Of a stretch of DNA of 64,000 nucleotides, positions 16,070 to 24,330 are shown piece after piece. This stretch comes from Amycolatopsis sp. CA-126428 (GTDB taxonomy: Bacteria > Actinomycetota > Actinomycetes > Mycobacteriales > Pseudonocardiaceae): positions 62,001 through 126,000 of the forward strand of contig NZ_PPHF01000165.1 of the NCBI RefSeq assembly GCF_002904335.1, given 5' to 3'. How positions within the stretch are numbered: position 1 is the stretch's first letter; each line of letters begins with the position of its first letter. Below the pieces are notes generated by a model, which was not told the origin of the DNA, ran no database searches, and was given only the letters and a program-made list of their open reading frames with translations. The position numbers were made by a program, and so were the translations under genes.

Positions 16070-18574
16070 TCACAGCTCGACCGCGCGGGTCGTGAGCAGG
16101 GCGAGCAGGGACCTGGCCTGCACGTTCACGTAGTGGCCGTGCCGCACCAGCGAACTGAGCTGCCCCGGTGTCATCCAGCGGTAGCCACCCGGCGGGTCCG
16201 CCGGTGCTTCGTGTTCGTCCGCGTCGAGGAACAGATAGCGCGTTTTCGCGTGAAAGAACCGCCCGCCTTCTTCGGAATGAATTCCCTCGTAGCGGATCCG
16301 CGACGGCGGGGCGTCGACGACGAGGTCGTGGAACGGGGGCCGGTCAGGCCCGCGCAGGTGGGTGTAGTGCTCCGGCGTGTACTGCACCGTCGGCCCCAGT
16401 TCGACGACGTCGAGGAAGCCGCCTTCGACCCGGGCGTGGACGAGCAGATGCGGTACTCCGTGGAACGACCGGATCAGGAACGCCGCGACGCCGACGCCGA
16501 CCGGTTCGATCATCGGCTGTGTCCAGCTGCTCACCTCGCGGCTGCTCGTGTGCGCCGACACCGCCATGACCCGGAAGAACCGGCCGTCCGGGCGTTCGAT
16601 GACCGAGTCACCGCGTACCCAGCCCTCGACCTCGGTCAGCGGCTTCCGGCTGACCTGGACGTCGTAGCGGGACTTCTCCGCGGTGAACCACGAGAGCACC
16701 TCGGTGTCCGGATGCCGGACACCGGCTTCGAGCCGGGTTTCCGGGGCACACGCGAGCACGGTCCGCGAGTCCATGTTGACCAGGTTGTCGTGGTGCAGCA
16801 GCTCGGCGATCTGGCCGAGGGTCAGCCAGCGGAAGTCCTCGTGCGCGGGCACGTCGCCGGACACCTCGACGATCATGTTCCGGTTGGACTTCTGGTAGAA
16901 CCACGATCCGTGCTCGGACTGCGTGGTGTCCACGATCGGCCGGCCGAGGGAGGCGTCGGTGAAGTACTCCAGATAGCGCACTCCGGAGCCGTGGTGCACG
17001 CGGCTGAAGTTGCTCCGGGTGGCTTGCACCGTCGGGGAAAGCTGGAACAGGGGGGAGTTCCCCGGCTCCATCTTCGCCTGCATGAGGAAGTGCAGCACCC
17101 CGTCGAACTCCTTGGCGAGGATGCCGAGGATGCCGATCTCCGGCTGGACGATGATGGGCTGCTGCCAGCTGCGCCCGTCTTCGGCCACGGAGATGTCGAG
17201 GCCCTCCACGGTGAAGAAGCGGCCGGTGTGGTGCGCGAGATTGCCGGTGTCCGGCTGGAACGCCCAGCCGTCCAGTTCGTCGAACGGAATCCGGTCGACC
17301 CGGTACTCGTGTGCCTCACCCCGCCGGGACAGCCAGCGCACGCTGTCCACTGTGGAGATATCCGCGCCGGCCACCTGCAGTGCGGCGGAATCGGCCAGCC
17401 GGCGGGGGAGATCGCCGTCCTCGCGCGGGGAGAGGGGCCGGTCGGCGACGGCCGGGCCCGCCGTGGCCGGCCGGTCGAAGACGCCGTCGAGGAAGGGCGG
17501 TCCGGCGGGGAGCTGGACGTCGGCGTGGTCACCGATCACCAGCCGATGCCCCGAAGCGGCGCCGGATGCCCGGGTCCCGACGTGGGCGTACCGCCCGATC
17601 AGGGAATTGCGCAGCGCGGGGACGCCGGTGATGCTCGCGTCGTCGAACACGACCGAACCGGCGATCAGCGACCCGCGCACGGCGCAGTTCCGGCCGAGCG
17701 CGGTGTGCGGACCGAGGTGACTGTCCTCGATCACGGTCCCCTCGCCGACCACGATCGGGCCTTCGAGGCGGGAACGGACCACCTTGGCGCCTTCGCCGAG
17801 CAGGACCGGCCCGCTCAGCTCGCTGACCGCGTCGACGCTGCCGAGCAGTTCGCCGTGCTCCATGGTGTCGAGGAGCCGCCGGTTGCAGTCGAGCACGTCC
17901 TCGGCTTGGCCCGTATCGCGCCAGTACCCGTCGTACCGGGTGGCGCGCACGATCTCGCCCGTGTCGACGAGGAAGCTGATCGCGTCGGTGATCTCCAGCT
18001 CGCCCCGCCTGCTCGGCCGGATCGCCGCGACGGCGGCGTGGATGGCGGGGGTGAAGAAGTAGACGCCGACGAGCGCGAGGTCACTGCGCGGCACCCGGGG
18101 TTTCTCCTCCAGCCGCACGACCCGCCCGTCCTCGCCGAGCTCGGCAACGCCGAAGTGCCTCGGGTCGGGCACATTGCGCACGACGAGCTGCGCCGCGGGA
18201 CGGGTGGCGCGGAACTCTTCCGCTACCGCTCCGACTCCCTCGAGCAGGAAATTGTCCCCGAGGTACAGCACGAAATCGTCCTCGCCCAGGAAATCGCGGG
18301 CCACGCGGACACAGTGCGCGAGACCGAGCGGTTTGTCCTGACGCAGATAGGTCACCTGCGCACCGAACCGCGAACCGTCCCCGATCGCGGCGGCGATCTG
18401 CGCTTCCCCGTCGCCGACGATGATGCCGATCTCCGTGACACCGAGCTCGACGATGTTCTCGAGCACGTGCTCCAGCACGGGCCGTCCCGCGATCGGAACG
18501 AGCTGTTTCGGAATCGAATAGGTGAACGGCCGCAGACGAGTCCCGTTCCCGCCCGACAGCACCAGAGCCTTCAT
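16070..18574 (-). CDS. Fusion: glucose-1-phosphate thymidylyltransferase + NDP-hexose 2,3-dehydratase
   Basis: Single 834-residue chain with two enzymes of dTDP-2,6-dideoxysugar synthesis. Residues 1 to about 355 are a long-form (StrD-like) thymidylyltransferase: LSGGNGTRLRPFTYSIPKQL start, YLGDNF, a later GYWRDTGQAEDVL and a hexapeptide-rich left-handed helix (VLLGEGAKVVRSRLEGPIVV region). After a linker (about 356-385, Pro/Asp-rich), residues 386-834 are an EvaA/TylX3-type 2,3-dehydratase with its internal duplication: GRFFTVEGL...W.QPII and GRFFRVMAV...W.QPMI, each followed by SPTVQ/GPTVQ. GAGGAGG precedes ATG 18574. These are normally two genes; no stop or frameshift separates them. The 4,6-dehydratase that acts between these steps is not in the window. 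Confidence 0.95.
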   Translation of the reverse strand: MKALVLSGGNGTRLRPFTYSIPKQLVPIAGRPVLEHVLENIVELGVTEIGIIVGDGEAQIAAAIGDGSRFGAQVTYLRQDKPLGLAHCVRVARDFLGEDDFVLYLGDNFLLEGVGAVAEEFRATRPAAQLVVRNVPDPRHFGVAELGEDGRVVRLEEKPRVPRSDLALVGVYFFTPAIHAAVAAIRPSRRGELEITDAISFLVDTGEIVRATRYDGYWRDTGQAEDVLDCNRRLLDTMEHGELLGSVDAVSELSGPVLLGEGAKVVRSRLEGPIVVGEGTVIEDSHLGPHTALGRNCAVRGSLIAGSVVFDDASITGVPALRNSLIGRYAHVGTRASGAASGHRLVIGDHADVQLPAGPPFLDGVFDRPATAGPAVADRPLSPREDGDLPRRLADSAALQVAGADISTVDSVRWLSRRGEAHEYRVDRIPFDELDGWAFQPDTGNLAHHTGRFFTVEGLDISVAEDGRSWQQPIIVQPEIGILGILAKEFDGVLHFLMQAKMEPGNSPLFQLSPTVQATRSNFSRVHHGSGVRYLEYFTDASLGRPIVDTTQSEHGSWFYQKSNRNMIVEVSGDVPAHEDFRWLTLGQIAELLHHDNLVNMDSRTVLACAPETRLEAGVRHPDTEVLSWFTAEKSRYDVQVSRKPLTEVEGWVRGDSVIERPDGRFFRVMAVSAHTSSREVSSWTQPMIEPVGVGVAAFLIRSFHGVPHLLVHARVEGGFLDVVELGPTVQYTPEHYTHLRGPDRPPFHDLVVDAPPSRIRYEGIHSEEGGRFFHAKTRYLFLDADEHEAPADPPGGYRWMTPGQLSSLVRHGHYVNVQARSLLALLTTRAVEL

Positions 18575-18814
18575 CGTGGTGCCTCCTCTGCGTGTGCTGC
18601 CCTCATCGTGTCCACGCCCGCACCGGGGGGCGTCTCTTCGCTTGCCTGCGCTGGAACGATCCGGCCGCGCACGGAACCGTCCTCGCAGAACAAGAGAAGA
18701 CGCGATCAGCCGCCGGGCGTACGGTCACCGGGCAGCGGCCGGTGTCGTCGAGGTTCGGCTTGCCCGGCCGGCTGCCGTCCGACCCCGTGCGGGCTCGCCC
18801 ACCGATTCCCGCGT

Positions 18815-19912
18815 TCAGCACCGCTCTTCGAGCATGACGGCGATGTCGGCCGGGCTGGGCTGGGCGGCGATTTCCGCGGCGACCTCCGCCGCGGAAGTCC
18901 GGTGCGCGGCCGACTCGACGACCGTGCGGCACGCTCGGTAGATCGCTTCCGTGGTGGTTTCCTCGGGCAGCACCACGATCCCGGTGCCACCCTTGGCCAA
19001 GGTCTCGGCGTTGTCGAACTGGTCGTCGAACTGCGGGACCATCACCTGCGGGCACGCGGCGGCGAGCGCGGTCAGCGAAGTGCCCTGACCGGCGTGGTGG
19101 ATGGCCGCCGCGCACGTGTTCATCACCTCGGCCAACGGCAGCCGGCCGACGTGGCGGACATGACCGGGCAACGCCGGCCACGTCGCGGCCACCCGGTCGT
19201 CGACCGCCACGACGAGCTCGGCCTCCAGCGCACCGAGCCGGTGCAGCAGCGGAACCACGAGCCCCTCGATGTCCCGCGAACCGAGGTGCGGCAGCAGCGT
19301 GCCGAACGTCACGCACACCCGGCGCGGGTGCCGGTTGCCGGTCAGCCAGCCGGGAATGGAGGCATCGCCGTTGTAGGACACGTGACGGATGCTTTGGTGG
19401 TTTTCGGCGTACGCCGCACGCAGGCTCGGTGGCCACGGGTTGAGCACGATGTCGGCGTCCCCGAACGAGGAGCCACCCCATTCGGCTTCCCACGCGGCCC
19501 GGTATTCCGGCAGTTCGGCGGCACCCCAGTGGAGTTCGGCCCGCGGCACCCCGGCGTCGGCGGCCACGAGCGGGCCGGCCCGCTCCGCGCGTTCGCTGAC
19601 CACCAGGTCGGGCCGCCAGTCCCGCACGAGTTCTTCGGCACCGGAAAGGCTCCGCCGCGCGATCCGCGCGAAGGCGCGACCGTGCGCGAACGCCTGTTGC
19701 CCGGCCGGAACCCCCTCCCCCGCGGCGACGTCCGCGACGCCGCCGGAGCCGCTCCACGAGCACGCCGGCAGTCCGGCGCGCAGGACCGTGGGCCGGAAGT
19801 CCTCGGTGGTGGCCACCAGGACCTCGTGCCCGCGCGCTCGGCAAGCCCAGGCGAGCGGCACCAGGGTGAAGAAGTGGCCCGGCAAACCGACGGTGGTGAA
19901 AAGAATGCGCAC
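18815..19912 (-). CDS. GT1 glycosyltransferase (EryCIII/DUF1205-like)
   Basis: GT-B enzyme of 365 residues that would transfer the deoxyamino sugar from its dTDP form to the aglycone. The N-terminal domain starts RILFTTVGLPGHFFTLVPLAWACRARGHEV; the C-terminal donor domain has VCVTFGTLLPH, and the nucleotide-binding signature HHAGQGTSLTALAAACPQVMVPQFDDQFDNAETLAKGGTGIVL-like stretch with the DQ pair that contacts the sugar. GTG at 19912 has GGGAG 6 bases before it. The gene lies 240 bases upstream of the fusion gene on the same strand. It is somewhat shorter than the 380-430 usual, within the N-domain loops. Confidence 0.9.
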   Translation of the reverse strand: MRILFTTVGLPGHFFTLVPLAWACRARGHEVLVATTEDFRPTVLRAGLPACSWSGSGGVADVAAGEGVPAGQQAFAHGRAFARIARRSLSGAEELVRDWRPDLVVSERAERAGPLVAADAGVPRAELHWGAAELPEYRAAWEAEWGGSSFGDADIVLNPWPPSLRAAYAENHQSIRHVSYNGDASIPGWLTGNRHPRRVCVTFGTLLPHLGSRDIEGLVVPLLHRLGALEAELVVAVDDRVAATWPALPGHVRHVGRLPLAEVMNTCAAAIHHAGQGTSLTALAAACPQVMVPQFDDQFDNAETLAKGGTGIVVLPEETTTEAIYRACRTVVESAAHRTSAAEVAAEIAAQPSPADIAVMLEERC

Positions 19913-20049
19913 AGCCAACTCCCGGATCGCGGATTCGGGGAACAAGAATATCGCCGCCGGATCCCCGTCCTTCTCCTGAATTGACCTGCCTTCGCGCCGA
20001 ATCCACAGTGGATCCTCCTTCCGGGCGAACTCCCGCGTCCCGTGCGGCG

Positions 20050-20331
20050 TCAGGCCGCCGCTTCCGAATTGGACGATGCCGGCCGATCGGCCGGTGGCCA
20101 CCGGGTGTCCGGTCCCGCCGCCGGCGACCGCCCGAGTGCCGGCGGCCGGGGTTCCGTGGTGCCTGGTGTCTCCGGCCCGGGAGAGGCCGTGCCCGACCGG
20201 GCCGTCAGGTGCTGCAGCTTGGTCAGGTGCCGTTGGACGAGCCCCGCCTGTCGCGCTTCGGCGAGGACCGCGCGGGTGACGCTGTTGCCGCGACTGCGTC
20301 GGTGCCGCCCGCTGGTTTCGTTGTGGTCCAC
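20050..20331 (-). CDS. Small basic protein of unknown function (uncertain gene)
   Basis: A 93-codon frame (GTG start) upstream of the glycosyltransferase on the same strand. It has a fair ribosome site (GGGAG, 9 bases before GTG 20331), a basic, possibly helical middle (NSVTRAVLAEARQAGLVQRHLTKLQ) and a Pro/Ser-rich low-complexity tail. I do not recognise a family, and random open frames are common at this GC content, so this may not be a gene. Confidence 0.3.
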   Translation of the reverse strand: MDHNETSGRHRRSRGNSVTRAVLAEARQAGLVQRHLTKLQHLTARSGTASPGPETPGTTEPRPPALGRSPAAGPDTRWPPADRPASSNSEAAA

Positions 20332-20659
20332 AGGGGTGTCTCCCTCGATCGGGTCGGCGTGTCGGTTCGCCGTGGTGTGGGGTGTCATTGCTCGGTGTGA
20401 TCGCGCGGTTGCAGCGAAGCGTCTCCGGCGATGTTCGGCGTCCGGGTAACAAGGTTGTCTCGGGAAGAGCTCGGCCCGGGATCGTTGGGCCACCTGGCCG
20501 TTCGCACGGTGCGTCGTCCGGACCTGTGCACCCGGCGGGGGATCGCGGGGCGGCCACCGTCCACAGTGGGAGCACGACGGCGGAGAAGAGGGTCCCGGTG
20601 TGGGCCGGATCACGTGGCCGGGGCACGTCGTGCGCGACCGCGCACGACGTCTTCCCTGG

Positions 20660-20736
20660 TGGCGCCCCCGGCAGGACTCGAACCTGCGACCTAGAGATTA
20701 GAAGGCTCTTGCTCTATCCAGCTGAGCTACGAGGGC
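20660..20736 (-). tRNA. tRNA-Arg (anticodon TCT), CCA encoded
   Basis: Cloverleaf read on the minus strand from 20736 to 20663 plus encoded CCA at 20662-20660. Acceptor GCCCTCG/CGGGGGC, D-arm GCTC/GAGC, anticodon loop CTTCTAA giving TCT (reads AGA), T-arm GCAGG-TTCGAGT-CCTGC. Its 3' end points toward the biosynthetic cluster, the usual orientation of a tRNA used as an integration site. Confidence 0.97.
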
Positions 20737-21046
20737 CCGCGCCGACGGCTGGTGCCGACCGTGCCGGTCGCCCGGCACGGGCAGCTTAGTCGTCGCCATT
20801 CTCTCGATCGTTCGACACCGGCGAATCGTTTCAGGTCTCGTTCGACGTAATTCCGGAGTTCCGTGGCGAGACCGTCACGGCGGGCGACGAGGCGGCCCGG
20901 GGTCCGTGGCCCGTGGGCGCGCCTTGCCGCGGAGGCGCGCCCACGGGTGGGGCCGCTGTCGGGGGAGCGGCCCCGGACGGGCCCGTCCGCCGCCGCGAGC
21001 CGGCTCCCCCTTGGAGCGGACGGCGGTGCGGGCCCAGCTCATGGCG
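20737..21046. terminator. Intergenic region with a perfect hairpin downstream of the I36 gene
   Basis: The 310 bases hold no convincing gene. A perfect 14-bp inverted repeat (arms 20910-20923 and 20934-20947, CCCGTGGGCGCGCC, 10-base loop) lies about 100 bases after the stop of the minus-strand I36 gene and before the tRNA-Arg promoter; it is the probable terminator. Confidence 0.55.
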
Positions 21047-21430
21047 TCACTCCCAGATCTGGATCCCGCGGACCAGGAACGGCGCGTCCGGCACGAACGT
21101 GCCGCCACCCGGGTAGGTGACGAAATCCCCCTCGGTCGAGCATTCCTCGCTCTGGTACACCGTGACGTCCCGGCTCAGCAGATTCGCGAACGACGATCCT
21201 TCGAATCCGGCGGGTAGCGGAATGCATTCTTCGGGATTGGCGGTGCGCAGGTCGAATCGCTGCGCGTCGCCGCCGTAGCGGTCCGCGGACCAGATGCAGA
21301 ATTCCCCCTTCCGGCAGGGCGGATCCGGCGGCGCGGAGGCGGCCTGGGCGACTCCCGTGCTGGTCAGCAGTCCGACGGTGGCCAGGATCAGCAGGTGCGG
21401 CAACCGGAAGCGAAGACGACGTGCAGGCAT
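21047..21430 (-). CDS. Secreted peptidase-inhibitor family I36-like protein
   Basis: Exported protein of 127 residues. A Sec signal peptide is clear: basic RRLRFRLPH, hydrophobic LLILATVGLLTSTGV, and a likely cut after AQA (about residue 30). The mature part has CRKGEFCIWSADRYGGDAQRFDL, the crystallin-like pattern of family I36 (SMI-type metalloproteinase inhibitors) in actinobacteria, and four Cys (CRKGEFC, EEC, EEC) able to form two disulfides. AAAGGGG precedes the ATG. It is monocistronic and divergent from an MFS gene. Inhibitor activity is inferred from family only. Confidence 0.85.
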   Translation of the reverse strand: MPARRLRFRLPHLLILATVGLLTSTGVAQAASAPPDPPCRKGEFCIWSADRYGGDAQRFDLRTANPEECIPLPAGFEGSSFANLLSRDVTVYQSEECSTEGDFVTYPGGGTFVPDAPFLVRGIQIWE

Positions 21431-21661
21431 GATGGTTTTCCCCTTTGCTGGATTCTCGGCCTCATGGGCCGCGGTGAACGTGTGATTCCAGATTGGCGGG
21501 TGGAGGGGAAGTTGTCAGCCCGCGATTTCAATTCTGTGGACAAGTCGCCGGCGTGGACGGGGTTGTCCACAGGTCCGCGAACGGGCCTTGCGGCCGGGGC
21601 GTACCGGTGTTACGCGCGCCCGTGCCAAGCTGCCAAGCTGGGGTGGCGGAAGGGGGGAGCC

Positions 21662-22843
21662 ATGCGGGATCGGATCGCGGTGTTCACCGTGTTCGCCCTC
21701 AACGGCCTCGCGGTGGGCTCCTGGGCGACACGGACCCCGGCGCTGACCGCGCAGGTGCACGCCTCACCGGGCGTTTTCGGGCTCGCCCTGCTCGCGGCCA
21801 GCACGGGTCTGCTCGGCGCCGCCTCGGTGTCCGGGCGGATCGTCGAGCGCGCCGGCGCCCGGGCGTCGATCGCGGTGAGCACCGGCCTGGCCGCCGTTTC
21901 GCTGGTGCTGATCGGGTTCGCGCCCGACGTCCCGCTCCTGGCCGGGGCGCTGTTCGTGATGGGCGTGAGCATCGGGATGCTGGACGTCGCGATGAACGTC
22001 GCCGCGGTGGCCGTCGAACGCCGGTCCGGCCGCCCGCTCATGCCGGTGTTCCACGCCGGGTTCAGCTTCGGCGCGCTCGCCGGCTCGCTGGCCGCGGGCC
22101 TCGCCGCCGGGCACGGCTGGTCCCCGGCGCGGCACCTCACCGTCGCCGCCGTCGTGACGGTCGTGGTGCTGGTGGCGGTGATCCGCGCGGTCCCGGGCAT
22201 CCGGCCGCGGCACGGCACCGCACCCGTCGTGCCCGCCGGCCGCCAGGCCCCGGTCCGCCGTCCGGTGCTGTGGCTGCTCGCCGCGGTCGCGTTGTGCTCG
22301 GCCATCGCCGAGGGCGCGGCGGGAGACTGGTCCGCGCTGCTGATGACGGCCGAACGCGGGGTCGGCCCGGGTGCGGCGGCCCTGGCGTTCGCCGGGTTCC
22401 AGCTGGTCATGACGCTCGTGCGGCTGGCCGGGCCGTGGGTGCAACGGCGGCTCGGGCCGACCCGCTGCCTCGTCGGGGGCGCAGCGCTGGCGACGGCCGG
22501 CTTGCTCGCCACGGCGACGATCCCGGTCGCCGCCGCCGGTTACGTGGGCTTCGCGCTGGCCGGGGCCGGTCTCGCCGCCTCGTTCCCGCTCGCGCTGAGC
22601 CTGGCCGGGGACGCCGGGAAACGCGCCGACGGGACCGGAGGGGAACGCGAAATCGGCTTCGTCACGGCCATCGCGTACACCGGGTTCCTCGGCGGGCCGC
22701 CACTGATCGGCGGGATCGCGCAGGCGGCGGGCTACGGCGTGGCGTTTCTGTTCGTCGCGCTGCTCGCCGCGCTGATCCTGCCGGCCGCGATCGCCGCCCG
22801 GCGGTCGCGGCGGCGCGAGGAGGCGGGGCAGGTGGCCGGCTGA
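21662..22843 (+). CDS. MFS transporter (12 TM)
   Basis: Membrane transporter of 393 residues resembling the YbjJ/FucP-like MFS group, and distantly the cluster exporter at 9927. It shows ALNGLAVGSWATRTPAL in segment one, GRIVERAGARASI as the loop 2-3 motif, DVAMNVAAVAVE in segment four and a second six-helix half after VRRPVLWLL. GGAAGGGGGGAG precedes ATG 21662; the frame is open much further upstream but that stretch is hydrophilic and overlaps the divergent promoter. Substrate unknown. The bases following the stop look like decayed copies of its own 3' end. Confidence 0.85.
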   Translation: MRDRIAVFTVFALNGLAVGSWATRTPALTAQVHASPGVFGLALLAASTGLLGAASVSGRIVERAGARASIAVSTGLAAVSLVLIGFAPDVPLLAGALFVMGVSIGMLDVAMNVAAVAVERRSGRPLMPVFHAGFSFGALAGSLAAGLAAGHGWSPARHLTVAAVVTVVVLVAVIRAVPGIRPRHGTAPVVPAGRQAPVRRPVLWLLAAVALCSAIAEGAAGDWSALLMTAERGVGPGAAALAFAGFQLVMTLVRLAGPWVQRRLGPTRCLVGGAALATAGLLATATIPVAAAGYVGFALAGAGLAASFPLALSLAGDAGKRADGTGGEREIGFVTAIAYTGFLGGPPLIGGIAQAAGYGVAFLFVALLAALILPAAIAARRSRRREEAGQVAG

Positions 22844-23157
22844 TTCCGGCCGGACCGCTGCTGACCTGGTCCGCGGCGCCGGCTGCCCGGCGGTCGGCCT
22901 GCCCTGTGGAAGCCACGCAGGGGCGGGCCGAACCGCAGCTGACCCGGTCCGCAGTGTCGGCCACCCAGCGGTCGCCCTGCGGAGGCCGAGCAGGTCGCCG
23001 TCCCATTCCGGCCGGACCGCCCTCCGCCGTGACCCGTTGACAGCGCCGAACCGCTCGGGGCAAGCTGATCCGGGTCGGTAAACTGAAATGAATACGGCGA
23101 CGTTTCAATTTCAGGTCGGCTGATCAAGGCGGGGGCGCCTTGACCGGGGAGGACGTC
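22844..23157. promoter_or_regulatory. Intergenic region with degenerate repeats and a possible operator
   Basis: Up to about 23030 the DNA shows two or three degenerate copies, roughly 80 bases apart, of a block like the 3' end of the preceding MFS gene (for example ATTCCGGCCGGACCG at 22848 and 23008). Closer to the kinase gene there is a 7-bp perfect inverted repeat CTGAAAT (23083-23089) and ATTTCAG (23108-23114) with an 18-base spacer in AT-richer DNA, a plausible operator or promoter element. Confidence 0.4.
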
Positions 23158-24330
23158 GTGAGGGTTGTGCTGCTCGGCGGAGCGGGGGCGCTCGCCGGCG
23201 GAAGCGGGCGGTGGGGCGGGCTGTCGCTCGTCCAGAGCGCCGTGCCGCGGCTCGTTCTGGTGCCCGCCGCGTTCCGGCTGGCGCTGTTCCTGCAGGCGGT
23301 CTGGTCCACCGGCGCGCTCGGCGCGCCGGCGCTCTGGCTCACCGTCGGGTTCTTCGTGGTGCCCAACCTCCTGGAGGTGGCCTGGGTCTTCCGCCGCGCC
23401 ACCGGCATCCGGCCGGTGCTCGCCGCCGACACCGCGTACACGCTCGTCACGAGCCTGGCGGCGGCGGCGTTCGCGCCCGGCCTGCTCACCCTGACCTGGC
23501 CCAACATCATGGGCACGGTCATGGTCTGGACCCTGCTGCGCGGCGCGCCGTCCGGGGCGGTCGCCGTCCTCGGCGCCGTGCTCCTGCGGTACGGCATGGC
23601 CGCGGTGTCGGGCACCTCCGCCCCCGCGACGTGGATCCTGCTCGCCCTGGTCGCGGCCGCCGCGACGGCCCTGGCCATCGTGCTGCTCGTTGCCGGGTCG
23701 ATGCGGTTCGCGCTCGGGCTGGGCGAGCAGCGCGGCCGCGCCGCCGAGCGGGAACGGCACCGCCGCGACGTCCACGACACCGTCCTGCAGGTGATGGAGT
23801 CCCTCGCGCTGCCCGCGCCCGGAGACGCGCTCGACCCGCGGGGCAGCCTCGACCAGGTCCGCCGCACCGCCCGCGCGCAGGCCCTGCGGCTGCGGCTGAG
23901 CCTCGACGGTGACGCGCCCGCCGAGCCGGGCGGGCTCGAACACCGCCTCGGCGCGCTGGCGGTCGAGATGACGGCCGACGGTCTCCGCGTCGACCTCGTG
24001 GTCCTCGCGAAGCCCACTGACGTCCCCGAAGCCGTCGTCAACGCCCTTCACGACGCAACCCGCGAAGCACTGCGAAACACCTTGAAGCACGCGAGAACGG
24101 CGAAGGCCGTAGTGTGCCTCGAAGAGCACGAAGACGTCGTCACGGTGTCCGTGCGCGATCACGGCACCGGCTTCGACCTCGCCGCGAGCCACGTGGGGTT
24201 CGGCATCGAGAACTCGATCCACGCGCGGATGGCCGAGATCGAGGGCGGCGCGCGCATCGACTCGGCGCCCGGCCACGGCACCCGCGTCGTGCTGACCGCG
24301 CCGCTAAAGCTGGGTTTCCCCGTCGGGTGA
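23158..24330 (+). CDS. NarL-type sensor histidine kinase (orphan)
   Basis: Membrane histidine kinase of 390 residues. About six hydrophobic segments fill residues 1-185, then a HisKA_3 dimerisation helix with RDVHDTVLQVME (phosphoacceptor His206), and an ATPase domain with the N-box ATREALRNTLKHA and the G1 box DHGTGFD; the chain ends in GHGTRVVLTAPL. GTG 23158 is preferred because GGGGAGG stands 5 bases before it; the TTG six codons upstream lacks a site. No LuxR-type response regulator is beside it, which is unusual for this class. Its last 27 bases overlap the end of the convergent phosphatase gene. Confidence 0.88.
   Translation: MRVVLLGGAGALAGGSGRWGGLSLVQSAVPRLVLVPAAFRLALFLQAVWSTGALGAPALWLTVGFFVVPNLLEVAWVFRRATGIRPVLAADTAYTLVTSLAAAAFAPGLLTLTWPNIMGTVMVWTLLRGAPSGAVAVLGAVLLRYGMAAVSGTSAPATWILLALVAAAATALAIVLLVAGSMRFALGLGEQRGRAAERERHRRDVHDTVLQVMESLALPAPGDALDPRGSLDQVRRTARAQALRLRLSLDGDAPAEPGGLEHRLGALAVEMTADGLRVDLVVLAKPTDVPEAVVNALHDATREALRNTLKHARTAKAVVCLEEHEDVVTVSVRDHGTGFDLAASHVGFGIENSIHARMAEIEGGARIDSAPGHGTRVVLTAPLKLGFPVG

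Noticed and set aside
18603-20006. Long minus-strand frame starting at a GTG with an excellent AAGGAGG site, overlapping the glycosyltransferase in another frame
   Set aside because: The translation is Arg/Gly/Ala-rich with no family resemblance, while the overlapping frame from 19912 is a complete glycosyltransferase. The strong site may be chance or lead a very short peptide; the open frame is a GC effect.
20050-20613. Longer version (187 codons) of the small frame upstream of the glycosyltransferase
   Set aside because: Residues before the GTG at 20331 look like non-coding translation and lack a ribosome site.
1-20659. Insertion sequences, transposases or an integrase in the cluster
   Set aside because: No such gene or terminal inverted repeat was seen; the island idea rests only on the tRNA position.
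23140-23157. TTG start for the sensor kinase
   Set aside because: The GGGGAGG site lies between this TTG and GTG 23158, so only the later start is properly spaced.
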